Shown: positions 1-12,984, counted from the first letter of the stretch. The stretch is DNA of 64,000 nt from Sarcophilus harrisii (GCF_902635505.1 NC_045429.1:38647831-38711830); one strand, 5' to 3'. Numbers and translations: made by a program. Notes: generated by a model from the sequence alone, not told the origin.

Positions 1-230
1 AAGGAAGAAAATCATGTTGTCTTGTTTATCTGAATTTATGATGAGTTGGAACTGAAGAATGGGTTAGTCAGCCTGGTAAGCTATGCTTAGTAGGAGCAGC
101 AGTTTTTTTTCCCTTATGGGTAGAAACTGTGGTGGTAGATGAAGGGCCTGAAACCAATGAGAATGAATTCAGCTGGGGAAGCTGTTCCTTCCTTTCTGGG
201 TTCTCTTTGCTCTGTTATCTTGCTTTTCTT

Positions 231-231
231 T

Positions 232-264
<33 letters not shown>
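231..264 (+). repeat. Poly-T tract
   Basis: An uninterrupted run of over 30 T, following TTTTCTTTTC. The rest of 1-840 shows no gene and no repeat that I can name. Confidence 0.9.
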
Positions 265-265
<1 letters not shown>

Positions 266-839
266 TAGATGGGAAGTAGAGGGGTGGGAGGTACAGGGAC
301 CCAGTTGAGTGAAGAACATAGTCCCATTGCCATAAAAGGAGGCTGTCCTGATTGATTTTCTTTGTGCTTATGCTTAGTGAGTCTTCCCTTTGGATCTTTA
401 ATGTATCTTGTCATACAATAGCCCCATCTTCCAAGTATTCTCCCCTCATCTCCTTAGTTTTGAACCTGTACCTCTCCCCTACTTTTTTTTACTCTCTACT
501 CATCCCCAGTGTTTGGGCTCATCCCCAATTTTGTGTCTTCTCTACTCCATTCTTCCCTGGTGTTTACCTTGCTCTTCAACATACCTGCTTGGGTTTCTGA
601 ACTGGTCATACCTCTGTGAATTCTTACCTTTGACCCCAGCAAAATTTCTTCATTCTTTAGATGACACTCTGAACTATGTCCTTCCTAGCCCAAATTGCAC
701 CATAAGCATGTTTTCTTTCAAACTACTTGTTAATTGCTCCTAATCCCTTGCACAGTTTATCTTTCTTAATCTTATGTCATACCTCAAACAAAATAAACAC
801 CCAATTTAGAGCTACTGCCACTGGTTAGCTCTGTCATAG

Positions 840-1395
840 CCCGTATTGCTCATAGATCTAGAGTTGGATAGCATTTTAAAGTTCAATCCTCTCTTCTTAC
901 AGATGAGGAAGTTGAGACTCAGATTGGTTAAGATATGGCCCTGTGGTCCTGCAGATAGCAAAAAGTAGAGCTAAGATTCAAACAGAGGTCCTGTGGCTCC
1001 AAATTCAGAGCTCTGCCCATTGTTCCACACATTCTCCTCAAAACATCGGGGCTCTGAAACTTTAGGATCTAAAGTCATTGTAGAAAGAGTACAGCCAGAC
1101 TGCAAAAGAGCTAGCTTCTTTTCTTTCCTTTTCCTTCCAGGAAACAAGCTAAGGGCTCCAGAAGCAGCTGCAATGGCATTAAGAATCCTCCATCTTTATT
1201 CATTGGAAGTTGGAGGAATCTTGGCATAATAGAGCTGGAATTGGGAGGTCATAAACTCCATCCATCTGATTTTACAGAAAAGGAAACTGAGGAAAGAGAT
1301 TAATTAAGTGATTTGCCCTACATGATAAAAGAAGGAAGTGGTAAAGCAAGATTTCACGTCTGGTCCCATGAATTCAAGTATAGTGCTCTAAGTTC
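840..1395 (-). mobile_element. Two MIR-type core-SINEs, antisense
   Basis: The first (840-1030) has ACAGATGAGGAAGTTGAGAC; the second (1225-1395) has TTTTACAGAAAAGGAAACTG and TGGTCCCATGAATTCAAGT. Both follow the antisense MIR order. Confidence 0.6.
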
Positions 1396-1984
1396 AACTT
1401 TCTTTCCCTGCTGTCCCTTGGGAATGTGCAGGATTTTTGAAGCAGTGACTATCTCTTGTGGACTTCCACCTGGAGGGGCTCTCCACAGCTTGAACCTGAT
1501 CATCACCAGTCACAGAAGGAGCAAGCTTCTCCAAGGGAGAGAGTTTCTTCCAGGTCAGGGACCTTGTCATGTTCCTGTGGTCTGAAATCAGCAGTCAATA
1601 TATTCACTGGTTTCTACGGTTCTCTAAGCCAAAATTTGTTTCTTGGAATACACCTGTCTTGGTTGCTCAATTTTTGAAAGATTTGGTCCTATCTCTTCAC
1701 TAGTAATTAGATGGAATGGATGTTGTCACCAAGCTGAGCACTGTGCTCAAACATACTAGCTATGTACAAATGTGTGAAGAGCTATTATATGAGAGAGGAT
1801 TATAGACTTGTTTGGATAGTGGGACTAGGATGGGGTTAGATGGTACTGATACTTCAAATGAGAAAGAACTTTAGCTCTATTAGAAATACATTGAATATCA
1901 GGTATTGAGGAAATTTATTAAAGAAGAATCTTAAGGAATTGTCTTAATGTTTCTGGCCAGAAATGGGTCCCACTCCTCTTGGGG

Positions 1985-2205
1985 AAGAGGAAGCATTGAG
2001 CACCAGTCCTGAAATCAGGAGGACCTGAGTTCCAATGTGACCTCATATATTTAACATTTTTTAGGTATGTGATTCTGGACAAGTCACTTAATTCCAATTG
2101 CCAAAGGAAGGGAGGACGTTAGGAAGGAGGGAGGGAAGAAGGACGTTAAGAAAGGAGGAGGAAAGGAAGAAAGGAAGAAAGGAGGAAGGAAGGAAGAGGT
2201 CTTAG
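1985..2205 (+). mobile_element. tRNA-derived SINE with GGAAGG-rich tail
   Basis: CCTGAAATCAGGAGGACCTG, GTGATTCTGGACAAGTCACT and AATTCCAATTGCC are the marsupial SINE hallmarks. An (A)GGAAGG-rich purine tract of about 95 bases follows, grown from its tail. Confidence 0.7.
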
Positions 2206-2659
2206 ACTGCTAATAATAACAAAAAGCTGCTGTCTCAATCCAATCACGTGTCCTGCCCTGACCCACTTATTATTCTAAATGGAGTTGAAGGAAGGTGGGT
2301 CAGTTATCCCATCAAAAAAGACTTAATAAATAACAACCTTGTGCCAGGTTCTGTACAAGTCCCTGGAGAGGTGAATGACAGTTTTCTGGGAGCTCATAGG
2401 CTAATAGAGGAGACAACTTGCAAACAATTAAATAATTATTCTTGACTCTTCCTTCCTCTCTCCCTCATCTCTCTCACCCAGTCCAAAGAGATAACTTGCC
2501 ATGAAATTGTAAGTAGAGTACTAAGCTGTTATGTATTATTAAGCAAACAAGCTCCTGACAAGTTCAAAAGGCTGGCTTTGCAGATGAAGTAAGTGAAACT
2601 CAAAGCAGTGATTTGCCCAAGCTTATGTTGGTCCTCTGATCATCTCACCATACCACCCC

Positions 2660-2895
2660 TGCAATAATAATCATAGCTAGCACTTTTAGAGCATTTTAAG
2701 GTTCGCAAAGAGCGTTAAAATATTTTTATTCATTTCATCCTCACAGCAACTTTGGAGGGATTCCCATTTTGCAGGGGAAACTGAAGTAGGTAGAGGAGTG
2801 ACTTGTCCAGAATCACATAGCTAGTGAATATCTAAGGCAGAATTCAAACTCAGGTCTTTGTGAATCCAAGTCAAGGACTGTATCCACCATATTAC
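2660..2895 (-). mobile_element. MIR-type core-SINE, antisense
   Basis: Near full length: AGCATTTTAAGGTTCGCAAA, CCTCACAGCAACTTTGGAGG, AATCACATAGCTAGTGAATA and TATCCACCATATTACCT. Confidence 0.7.
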
Positions 2896-2899
2896 CTAA

Positions 2900-4195
2900 T
2901 ATAGTAAGATGGAAACAAATAAGGATGGGTATGAGAAATATTTTGATAGATCCAAGAGGATATATTAATAGAATTTGATGTCATAGAAGAATATCAGAAT
3001 TGGAAGATTTCAGAAGCCATTTAATCCAAGCTCTCCCTGAACTAAAATCTCGTCCTCCTTCACCTGATAAATAACAAGAAGCCAGTTAGTCTTCCTCTTA
3101 TGATCTCCATTCTGCTTTGAGGTAATTAGCATAGTATTAGATTTTGATGTTTAAAATAGTCCTTCTTCCAGATATTGTTTCCCTTCCCCATTATATTTCA
3201 AGGAAATTGCTTAAGTAATTGATTGAGTAAAGTTGCATAAGTCAAATTCCCTTAACTTACACTAAGGGAAAGATTTGCATATTCATATTTAATAAAATAT
3301 TGATTAATGCTACCAATACTATTTAATTCACATTATTTTCCTATGCAATGGCATAACTACAAAAGCTTGTTTTTATGATAGACAGCTAATTATTTCAGTC
3401 ATGGCTTTTAGTAAATATTAAGTTTAGAGAACTTGTCAGTTATCAGTGAGATAGGCTTTAGGGTCAATAAATAGTGAGTAAGAGTTGGATTTAGGGCAAG
3501 GCTCACTTAAAGGATTAGGGCACATTTACTTTTAAGTGCTCCAAAAGCTCCTTTCATTGAGTGAAAACAAACTTAAGATCAATTCAATTAATTTATATTT
3601 AATATGTCTTGGAGAAATAGTACTAATTAAAACTTTCTAGGTGGATGGGGTTCCTGTGCTTATATTGCATGAGCAATTGATTCTGATAAATGATTTGGGA
3701 AATATGTTTAGAGATATATAGGAGGCACTCAACATTAAAAAAAAAAATCTTTAGGGAAATATTTAAATACTCATGTTTCTCAGCATTGATATGATCCATG
3801 GAGTCATAATTTTAAAAAGGACTCCTGCCATTGTTTGCCTTTTAAAGCAGGCAAATTAGAATACTAATTGAATCACAGAATTTCAGGGTGGGATTGGACC
3901 ATATGAAGGTTACATAGACCAGTTTAAACTAGGACAAGACATATCAAATGTTCTCTTTCCTCTGTTTACTGAATGCACTCATACAGCCTTTGTTTGAAGA
4001 CCTTTCATTGAGGTAGCCCCACACCACTCAAAGGTAGTGCTAATTGCTAGGGAGCTTTTCCTGATTTAAAACTGAAGTTGCCTCTTTGCAAGTTCTAGTC
4101 ATGATAGCTGGACCCAAAGAGAATATGTCTAATCCATCTTTCACAAGATAGCTATCTTGTACCCTGAATTTCTTCTTTTCCAGCCTAAACCATCT
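2900..4195. other. Gene-free stretch, AT-rich
   Basis: No open frame of note, no splice-bounded exon and no repeat that I can name. The same holds for 1400-1980 and most of 4450-5170. Confidence 0.5.
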
Positions 4196-4197
4196 AA

Positions 4198-4450
4198 GTA
4201 ATTAGGGAGTACAGGGAATAGAATGCTGGACCTAGAGGAAGAAAGCCTTAAGTTCAAATTCAATTTCCAGATTCACTGGCTGTATGACCTTGAACATGGC
4301 ATTTAACCTCTGTCTGCCTCAGTTTCCTTAGCTATAAAATGGAGATAATAATAGTACCTAATTCCCAGAGTTGTTATAAGGATCTATAAATATTTGTAAG
4401 GACCTCAGCACAGTGTCTAGCATATAGTAGGTGCTTAATTAATACTTGTT
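4198..4450 (+). mobile_element. Core-SINE, sense, near full length
   Basis: GAATAGAATGCTGGACCTAG at the tRNA-like head, CTGCCTCAGTTTCCTTAGCT in the body and ATATAGTAGGTGCTTAATTA at the tail. It is one of the best preserved core-SINEs in the window. Confidence 0.8.
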
Positions 4451-5169
4451 CTCTTGTTCTCTAAAATTCTCATTTCCTTTAAATGATCCTCACCTGCTGT
4501 AGACTCAAGGTCCTGCATAACCCTGTTATTGTCTTTCTGTACATTCTCCAGTTTATCCATAATCTTTTTAAATGTCCCAGAATATAGAGACACCATCACC
4601 TCCTTATTCCTGGAATATATGCCTAATGATTACAACAGTTAATATTTATATAGTATCTAAAGACCAGCACATGTACAATGAAATAATTACTTCACATGTT
4701 TTGGATAATATAGAGCACCTCACTTATTGTAGTTTAGGATGGCAGTTTTTTAAACTAAACATCAGAAACATTATTTACAAAATATTATTGAGACAGAAAC
4801 TTCAGATCTTTTTCAAACTATTGTCTAGCTATACCTTCTTCATTATGTACTTATTAATTCATTCATTTAAAACCCCAAGAATAGAATTTTGTACCCCAAA
4901 CTATTAAATTTTACCTTGGGCCTACCATTCAAACTTGATAATTTTTAAAATCCCCAGTCCATTTACCAACATATTAGCTAGCTTTGCCTCTCAATTTTGT
5001 ATCTTCTATAATTTAAAAATTATAAATAGTAACAGTTATAAACATGTTTTAACCCCAAACACATGTAAACTGTAACACAGTAGAACCAAATGAAGAGACA
5101 AAAATTGACCAAAAATGTACTTGTTCTTTGCTATATTTGGTTTTGCTCTCATTTTTATATAACTCCTAT

Positions 5170-5700
5170 GTCAGAGACTCCCTTCTGACAAGAAGGGTCA
5201 GGTTAAACTTTGGGGGTTTTGGGTTTTTGCCACCTTCCAGATCTGTCTGATCTTTAGCATCTGTCTTTATCCCAGAGTGTAATCACCAACTCCACTGACA
5301 AGCACACAATATGATAAGGCTGAAAGCACAATGAGCTTTATTTACAAGATAGGGACAACATGGAGACCATAGAAAATGATGGTAGCCACCTGTGAGCCAC
5401 CATCACTCCAATTTTTGGAATAGTCTCAGTCACTTATAGCACTGCTATAGGCAGGATTCCAGCAAGAACACCAAGGGATTATACCTCCTTTTAGGGCTCT
5501 CCATCCCTTGCTTCTCTGGGCACTCTCTTCTTTAGCTTTTACATGATTTCTCTCAAATGACTCCTGTTCACTATCCTCTTAATTTCTTGTCAAGCAATTC
5601 TTGTCAATCACCACTAAGGCATCCATTCATCATTATCCATCAGCTTTGCCCTAGGTAGGGTACAAAGTATGAATTGAAGCCATTGTTTTCCCTCAAACAA
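5170..5700 (-). mobile_element. Possible LTR (fossil), antisense
   Basis: On the minus strand CTTGTAAATAAAGCTCATTG resembles an R-region polyadenylation signal, with a TATA-like GGTATAATCC upstream and U5-like sequence after it. The borders and family are not clear. Confidence 0.35.
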
Positions 5701-5985
5701 CCACTTTTCCCCAGTGGTTATTTATTGAATATTGAGTCATTCCCCATTATTTTCATATAAAACACTAACTTCATACATTCTGGATTTTCTCTTCTATTCC
5801 ATTGGTCTATTTTTTTTATTTTTTCTTTCACTACCATGGCACAGATAATTTTTATGACTTTTGCATTGCTACTTTATTTTGAAATCTGAAATAATTTGAA
5901 AGAAGGACAAGTTCTCCTTTGTCAGTTTTTATTTAAATAGTTCATCTGGACATTTTTTATTGAACTTCTATGTATGTGTTCAATA
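5700..5985 (-). mobile_element. Old L1 fragment, antisense
   Basis: The block reads as antisense L1 ORF2: CCATTGGTCTATTTTTTTTA, followed by TTTTGCATTGCTACTTTATT. It is old and short. Confidence 0.55.
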
Positions 5986-7190
5986 AATGAATTGAAAGGC
6001 ATTTATTAAGAACCATGTGTTAAGCATTGTGATAAGAGTTAGAAAAACAAATATGAGAAAACATAACAATCTTTGCCCTCAAAATGTTTATATTTTAATG
6101 AGGAAGAAAACCCATAGAATGAGCTAGGGAACAGGGTAGGATCTACATGCAATGATTTGGTTTGAAAAAGTCAGGGAAATGAGATTTTGTGTGTGTGTGT
6201 GTGTGTGTGAAGGTAATGCTTTCTATGAACATGGCTGTATGTTCTGTATATTCAAAGTAAACTATGTCCCCAAAATCTTGGTGTTGTTTTAGGCTCTACA
6301 ATTTATTAAGCCTAAAACTGCACACTCTTTTCTAAGGGCAAAGAGTTGAAAATTGAGGGGATGCCCATCGGCTGGGGAAAGGCTGAATAAGTTGTGATTT
6401 GTAATTGTGAAGAATATCATTGTTCTATAGGAAATAATGAGCAGCATGCCCTCAGAAAAAAGTCTCAAAAGTTCTCCATAAGCTTATGCAAAGTGAAATG
6501 TATTATGTAAAAAGTAATATCAGTGATGTGGGATGATCAGCTGTGAATGACTTTGCTATTCTCAACAATAGTGATTGTGATTCAGAATTACTCTGAAGTA
6601 CTTATGATGAAAAATAATATTCATCTCCAGAAAAAGAACTGATGATGTCTGAATACAGATAGAAGTATTTTTAAACTTTATTTTTTGAGGGTTTTTTTTG
6701 GGGGGGGGGGAAATCTGTGTTTTGTTTGTTTGTTTTTTAGCAAATGACTTTAATGGAAATGTTTTGCATAACTGCACATGTATCTTTTCATTGGTGACCA
6801 GAGGTAGGGAGGGAGGATGGGAGAGAATCTAGAACTTAAAGTTTTAAAAACAACTGTTAAAAATTATTTTACATGTAACTGTGAAAAATAAAATATTAAA
6901 TGTAAAATAAAGAAAGAAAACTACACAAAAGAAAGCACCCTGTATAAATGCAAAATGATTTTGGGGTTGGGGATTGATCAGAAAAGGTATCCTGTAGGAG
7001 GTAGTACCTGAGTTGAGCTTTGAAGGAAGCTAGAATTCTACATGGTAGAAGTGAGAAAGAAGATTGTTTCAGGTGTGGGAAAGAGCACAAAACCACAGGG
7101 GAAACCTGTGGAATGACTTCCATGGCTGAGAATAATTCCTATTCTATGGATAGACCTGGTATAGGTACAAATACAAATAAGTCCACAGAA
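5985..7190 (+). repeat. Unassigned mammalian interspersed repeat, split by an L1
   Basis: The left part (5985-6175) has TTTATTAAGAACCATGTGTT and CAATCTTTGCCCTCAAAATG. The right part (6940-7190) has the continuation with GTTTCAGGTGTGGGAAAGAG. The same family recurs at 2290-2430, 20545-20700 with 21030-21130, 41640-42015 with 42545-42800, 53460-53570 and 55640-55990. I recognise it as common in mammals but cannot name the family with certainty. Confidence 0.5.
6345..6905 (+). mobile_element. L1 3' end, sense, 5'-truncated
   Basis: It starts near the end of ORF2 (GATGCCCATCGGCTGGGGAA), passes the GAAATAATGAGCAG block and the GGTAGGGAGGGAGGATGGG 3' UTR block, and ends in an A-rich tail. It interrupts an older repeat whose parts flank it at 5985-6175 and 6940-7190. 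Confidence 0.75.
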
Positions 7191-7449
7191 ACATTACAAC
7201 ATTTCTTTGGCTGCCATATTTGCTGAAAGCAAGATCCCTGATGTTCCCTCATCTCTTCTGGCAACTCTTGGGTTGAGGTGCCTCTTGGATTGGCTGTTTT
7301 GTTATAACTGTGAACTTTAAATCAATGTGTCTGATAAGAAAAGCCCAAAGGCATTGTTGGCTCCCAGATCCCTTCACAAGACTGAGAAAGAACATGGTAT
7401 AGTACCCAGCTATTATACTGTCTTGACTTCTTATGGGATCTCGTAATTG

Positions 7450-7454
7450 AATGT

Positions 7455-7500
<46 letters not shown>
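7450..7500 (+). repeat. (TG)n microsatellite
   Basis: About 50 bases of nearly pure TG. The reading frame that spells a histidine/threonine repeat on the other strand is a product of this tract. Confidence 0.95.
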
Positions 7501-7502
<2 letters not shown>

Positions 7503-7519
7503 GGAGTCACAAAGTTATG

Positions 7520-7645
7520 AATTCTTATCAGTAAACATTTGATTTATATACCTATTTTATATGTTTATATACCCTGGGTCACGTAAAAATTTCTCAGTTA
7601 AAAAGGGATCAGTAGTGGAAAAGGCTTAAGAAGCCCTGCTATACT
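7520..7645. mobile_element. Partial copy of the 14788-14966 DNA transposon, opposite direction
   Basis: AAACATTTGATTTATATACC through GGCTTAAGAAGCCCTGC is the inverse complement of the first part of 14788-14905. Confidence 0.5.
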
Positions 7646-7879
7646 GGATACAGTGGTATGCTATAAAATTTAATAAATCATTCTCTAAAAACATATAATA
7701 CCTTTCAAAATTAATCTCCTTATTAACATTTAATTCATTAATTTATTGGGTCCAGGCAATCAATCAATATTTCTCAGACTCAACACAACAAATCAGATAT
7801 CTGATTTGCAATATTGGCCAATTTCCAATATGTAAATACTCACATTAAATATCCTATAATCTTCTTTCTCCAATCAGCA

Positions 7880-8100
7880 TGAATTGGCTCCAGCATGCCA
7901 ATGTTACTTTCTGGGTCAGAAAAACAAGAGTTCAAATTCTTCTTTTGACACTAGCTGCTAGGGTAAGTCATTTCACACCCCCCAATTTCATTTTCTCCCT
8001 CCAAAAAATCTATCTCACAGATTTATTGTGAAGTTTAAATGAGAAAATGTATACAAATTACTTTGTAAATTTTAGAAGACTATGTAGAATCTGTTATTGT
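7880..8100 (+). mobile_element. Core-SINE, sense
   Basis: CTTTCTGGGTCAGAAAAACA, AGAGTTCAAATTCTTCTTTT, TATCTCACAGATTTATTGTG and ATTACTTTGTAAATTTTAGA in sense order. Confidence 0.6.
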
Positions 8101-8289
8101 GAGTTAGAGGTTTATTCAAGCTGTTTCCTTTGATGATCATTTAACAATTTTTCTGTGGACCCCTGATCTAAACTATAAGTTTCTCAAGGGCTATGTACCT
8201 TCATAGGATGTTGCCATTCATATAGTTCATACCCAATTGAGAGAAATTGTAGCCAAAGCTACGAATTAATTTGGTCAGCATTGTCATTT

Positions 8290-8880
8290 TTAATCTATGG
8301 TGTATAATCAGTATTTTCCCAGTTGTTTATATTATTTTGTGGTTTAAAGGGTGTTGTTACATGGTATTTCTCCATTGCAAAGAATTTAATTCTTTGTTTT
8401 AAATATGTGTTTTTGGTCATACCAAATCTTACCTGTGTTTTGGAATGTCAGTTCTCAGATATTTCATGCACTTATTCTTATTTTGAATTGAATTTCAAGA
8501 TATTGCTTCTTTCTAGTTTTCTTGAGTACTTCATAGAAATCTTGATTTTTGTGAATTTATTTTATATTTTTCCTGAAGGTATTTATAGTCTTCCTTTTGT
8601 TGCTGTTTCTGTGGGATTTTTGTTAGCATACCCTCTTGTTATCTATTAAGCATAGATTTTTCCTCTTCCACTGTTCATATTTTTATTATTTTTTTACTTT
8701 TGTCTTACTGCTACAGCTGCCATGATTAGAACTGTATCAAATAATAATGGGGAGAAGAAGAATCTTTACTTTGTTACAGTATGTCTTGAGAGATCTTCTA
8801 ATATTTCTCTATTGCAAACTATTGGTTTTAAAATGGATATTTGTAAATATATAAAAATGGACTTTTACAAGCCAGTACTT
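8290..8880 (-). mobile_element. Old L1 fragment, antisense
   Basis: T-rich sequence resembling antisense L1 ORF2, with a final GATTAGAACTGTATCAAATAAT block. A 108-codon open stretch at 8323-8649 is a chance product of this T-rich DNA. Confidence 0.5.
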
Positions 8881-8894
8881 TCTGTTGGTCAGAG

Positions 8895-11265
8895 CAAATA
8901 ATCTTTTTCAGCAACCCAAAGGATAACTCTACACATGAACATCACGAGATGGTCAATAATGAAATCAGGTCAATTATATACTTTGCAGCTAAAGGTGGAA
9001 AAACTCTTTATAATCAGTTAAAATAAGACTGGGAGCTGATTGTGGTCAGATCATGAACTTATTACTGTAAAATGCAAATTTAAATTGAAGAAAGTAGGGA
9101 AAACCATCAGAACATTTAGGTATGACTTAAAAAACATCTTTTATTAATAGATTTAAGGGATTAGATCTGATAGAATGCCTAAAGAACCATGGATAGAGAT
9201 TGCAGTATTCTATAGGAGGCAGCAACAAAAAAGCATTTCAAGAAAAAAAAAATGGTTTCCTGTTGAGGCTTAACAAAGTAGCTAAAGAAAGAAGGAAGGT
9301 GAAAGTTAAAAGAGAAAGGGAAAGACTTATTCAACTGAATGCAGAACAGCAGAGAACAGCAAGGAGAGAAAAGGTTTTCTTAAATGAGCAATGCAGAAAG
9401 AAAGAAAACAATAAAATAGGAAAGAAGAGATCTTTTCAAGAAGATTAGAGACATCAAGGGAATGTTTCAAGCAAAAATTGACATGATAAAAATGGTAGAG
9501 ACTTAACAACTGAAGAGATTAAGAAGAGGTGGCAAGAATATACAGAAGAACTCTATAAGAAAATTCTTAACATTACTGGTAATGACAATGGTGTGATTAC
9601 TGATCTAGAACTAAACATCCTGGAGAATGAAGTCATATGAGTCTTAAGGAATTGTAAAGGGCTAAAACTCTGAATAAGTGCACTTGAATCAGACAACCCA
9701 AACACTTAAGGCTAATTACTTATTGGACAATAACTCTATTAGCATGTTTGGAATTTCTTTTCTCACAGTTAATGCTAGCTCAAAGCTTGGGGTTAGGAGA
9801 ATTGTAGGAGGGATTAGGGGGTGGAGTGAGACAAGTCAGAGTCACTTTGGAGGAAGCCGATGTTGATGGAGAGTTTGTGGCAGTTTTGTCCATCCCCTTC
9901 ACTTCTCCCCCTAAAGACCAAGGACTTTTGCTTATCCTGACTCCAGCTGATTCTGAAGCCTGCAGGGAGCTAGCCCAGAACTTACAAGGAACATTACTAA
10001 CAATAAGGCTAGTGGAGGCTACTTAAAATCCTAAAAGATGTTAAAGCTTTGCACTCAATATGGCAGCACATTTGGAAAACTTAACTGTGGTCACTGGATT
10101 GGAAAAGATCCTTTTATGACTTCAATCATAAAGAAGGAATATGCCAATCAATGTTCAGATTACTGAACAATTGGATTCATTTCACATGATGCTACATAGT
10201 GATACTACAATTCTGCAAGCCAGCAATATATGTCAAGTAAGAATTATCAGAAAGCAAGCTGATTTGTGAAGAAACAGATGATCTAGAAACCAAATTACCA
10301 GTATTCACTGGATTTTGAAGAAAGAGAATTCCAGAAAAAAGATGTATATATAACCAAATCATAAATAGCTATTGATTGAAGATTGAAAAAAGAGTACAAA
10401 AAGACTGTGTATTGTTACCTTATTTAACTTTTATGTACAGTATGTTATGTGAAATGTGAGACTGGATGACACCACAGCTGGAAGTAAGATTGCTGGAAGA
10501 AATATTAACTATTTCAGATATGCATACAATTTCACTCTGATGGCAGAAGTAAAAAATTAAGTCTCTTGATGAGAGTGAAAGAGGAGTGTCAGAGCTGTCT
10601 TAAAATTTAACATTAAAAAAAATCATGGCAACTGGTTTCATTACTTTCTGGCAAAAAAGGGGAGAAGAAATGGAACCAGAGTCAGATTTTATATTTTTGG
10701 GATGGCAGCTGCTGTGGTGAAATCGAAAGATACTTGTTCCTTGGAAAGAAAGCTATGACATATCTGAACAACATATTAAAAAGCAGACACCATTTTACCA
10801 ACTTTATACCAATTGTATAAGTCAAAGCTATGCTTTTTCCAGTAGTAATGTATGGCTGGGAGAGTTGGATTATAAAGTAAGTGGAGGGCTGAAGAACTGA
10901 GGCTTTTCAATTGTGGAGTCCCTTTGGCCAACAAGAAGGTCAAATCAGGCGGTACTTAAATTAATTCAGACTATTCTTTGAAAGGACAGATGCTGAAACT
11001 GAAGTGTAAATATTTTGGCCACATAGTGGGAAGATCGGACTCATTGGAAAAGACCTCGATGCTGAGAAAGATTGAAGGCAAAAGGAGAAAGTGACTGTAG
11101 AGGATGAGATTGCTAAATAGTATTATGGAAGCTGTGAACATGAAGAACTTGGACAGACTTCAGGTGATAGTGGAAGATAGAAAGACCTGGCATGCTATGG
11201 GATATGAGGTCATGAAGAGTTGATTGTGATTGAATGAATGAATAAAAAGTATCTCTAGGAAAGTC
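8895..11265 (+). mobile_element. RTE-class LINE (BovB-like), decayed
   Basis: The sequence follows the recalled BovB/RTE ORF2 consensus in order: a block at 8960 (TGCAGCTAAAGGTGG), GAAGAAAGTAGGGAAAACCA at 9087, GAAGAGGTGGCAAGAATA at 9523, GGCTAGTGGAGGCTAC at 10006, a late reverse-transcriptase part, and CATTGGAAAAGACCTCGATG at 11042. A short basic reading frame at 9200-9448 is a fragment of it. It carries many stops and an insertion of about 340 bp (9650-9992). It is 5'-truncated. Confidence 0.85.
9650..9992. other. Insertion inside the RTE element, possibly an LTR fossil
   Basis: RTE homology stops at about 9650 and resumes at about 9992. The inserted block begins TGTAAAGGGCTAAAACTCTG and is not part of the RTE. 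Its length and TG start would fit a small solo LTR, but no clear end or target duplication was found. Confidence 0.4.
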
Positions 11266-11394
11266 TAAAAAATTAATAAAATGCATGAATAAATGATTTC
11301 ATACTAGAAAATGAACACTAACTCTGAGCTGTAGAGAAATAAAAGATTATTAAGTATATAAAAGGTATAAAATCAGTTTCTTAAATATATTCCA

Positions 11395-11915
11395 TAAATT
11401 TTATTTTATTTATTTTTTATTTTCAAAACTTATACATAGATAATTTTCAGCATTCATCCTTGCAAAACCTTATGTTCCAAATTTTTTTCCTACCCTCCCA
11501 TCTCCTTCTCCAGAGGGCAGGTAATTCAATATATGCTAAACACGGTCAACTTTTCTATACATATTTCCACAATTATCATGCTGCACAAGAAAAATCAGAG
11601 GAAAAAGAAAAAAATGGGAAAGAAAACAATGCAAACAAACAACAGCAACAAAAAGTGAAAATATTATGTTGTGATCCACACTCAGTCCCTATAGTCTTCT
11701 CTCTTGGTACAGATGGCTTTTTCATCACAAGACCATTGGAAATGGCCTGAATCACCTCGCTGTTGAAAAGACCCACATCCATCAGAATTGATCATTGTAT
11801 AATCTTGCTGTTGTGGTGTACAATGTTCTCCTGGTTCTACTCACTTCAATTAGTATCAATTCATGTCTCTCCAGACTTTTCTCAAATCATCCTGCCTATC
11901 TATTCCATAAATTTT
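11395..11915 (-). mobile_element. L1 3' end, antisense
   Basis: The inverse complement of the L1 3' end begins with TTATTTTCAAAACTTATACA and contains TATTTCCACAATTATCATGC and CAGAATTGATCATTGTATAA. It is clearly related to the sense copy at 13.8-14.3 kb. Confidence 0.85.
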
Positions 11916-12129
11916 AAAAATCATATTTTGTTTTTCTTAAAGTTAGGTCTTAAAGTTAGAACTAAAAGACAATAAATGAAGTCTATAAAAGGAGTTTTCG
12001 TCTTCTTTTTTTCTATCAACAACCGTATGCTTGCAGTAAATAATCAAAGGGATTCTGAGTGAGGCTAGATCTTGTACTAGGATCTTTTGTCATCTTTGCC
12101 ACAATTTCTCATTAAGAATTTGGAACAAG

Positions 12130-12975
12130 GTTTTTTGTCTGTTTGTTGTTCTGTTTTGGAAAACTTCATAACTTAAGCATTTTTCTTTCAGTGAATGGTG
12201 CTTTATCCCATATAGCTTTTTAAATTCCATTTATATCTTGAATATCAGACTTTTGTCAGAGTTATATGATGCATAGGTATTTTATTTTAAAAATCACCAG
12301 TTGACAAACTGCCTACCTATTCTGGCTATGTAGATTCAGTTTGAATTTCATTTAGTCAAAATTTTCTATTTTCTATTGCATCTTTCTATCTCTGTTTTGC
12401 TTAAGAATTCTCCCCTTAACCATAGTTGAGAAAGATACGTCCTATTTGTCTACGCTTATCTTCTGACTTAGTGGATAGAGTCTGGTGTCAAGAGTCAAGT
12501 CTACTTCTAAGATTCTGTTGTAACTATTTTTTTATCCTGGAAATGTCACTCAAGTTCTTAGTGCTCTAGTAATTTCTAACAATATAAAGGTGCAGATATG
12601 GTACCAACCTGTTTTGATGGAGGATTTCCTCAAATGGGAGACCTTACCAGTGAAACCATGCTGAATATGAAATCTTTCTCCCAGTAGTTTATATTTTGGG
12701 AGTTTGTCTTGAGTTTGATTGTTTCTTATAGTTATTATTTATTGAATCTCTTCCACTAATCTGCTCTATTGTCTTGTAACCAGTACCAAATAGTTTCTTT
12801 GATTACAGTTTTATAAAATAGCTTACTAGATAGAAAATACTATCTCCTCCTTATATCTACATTAAAAAAATTAGTCATTTGATTACTGTTAAATCTAAAT
12901 TTAGATCGGTAGTATCTTTTTTTAATTGACTTGCCAATTATGAGCAATGCATTTTTCTCCAAATATCTTAGAGAA
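12130..12975 (-). mobile_element. Older L1 fragment, antisense
   Basis: Weak but ordered resemblance to antisense L1 ORF2: CTTGAATATCAGACTTTTGT, AGAATTCTCCCCTTAACCAT, and AACCAGTACCAAATAGTTTC. It is more diverged than its neighbours. Confidence 0.55.
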
Positions 12976-12984
12976 TCTGTGTAT

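Noticed and set aside
7322-7510. Histidine/threonine-repeat frame on the minus strand
   Set aside because: Translation of a (TG)n microsatellite.
9200-9448. Lysine/arginine-rich open frame
   Set aside because: Fragment of the decayed RTE LINE.
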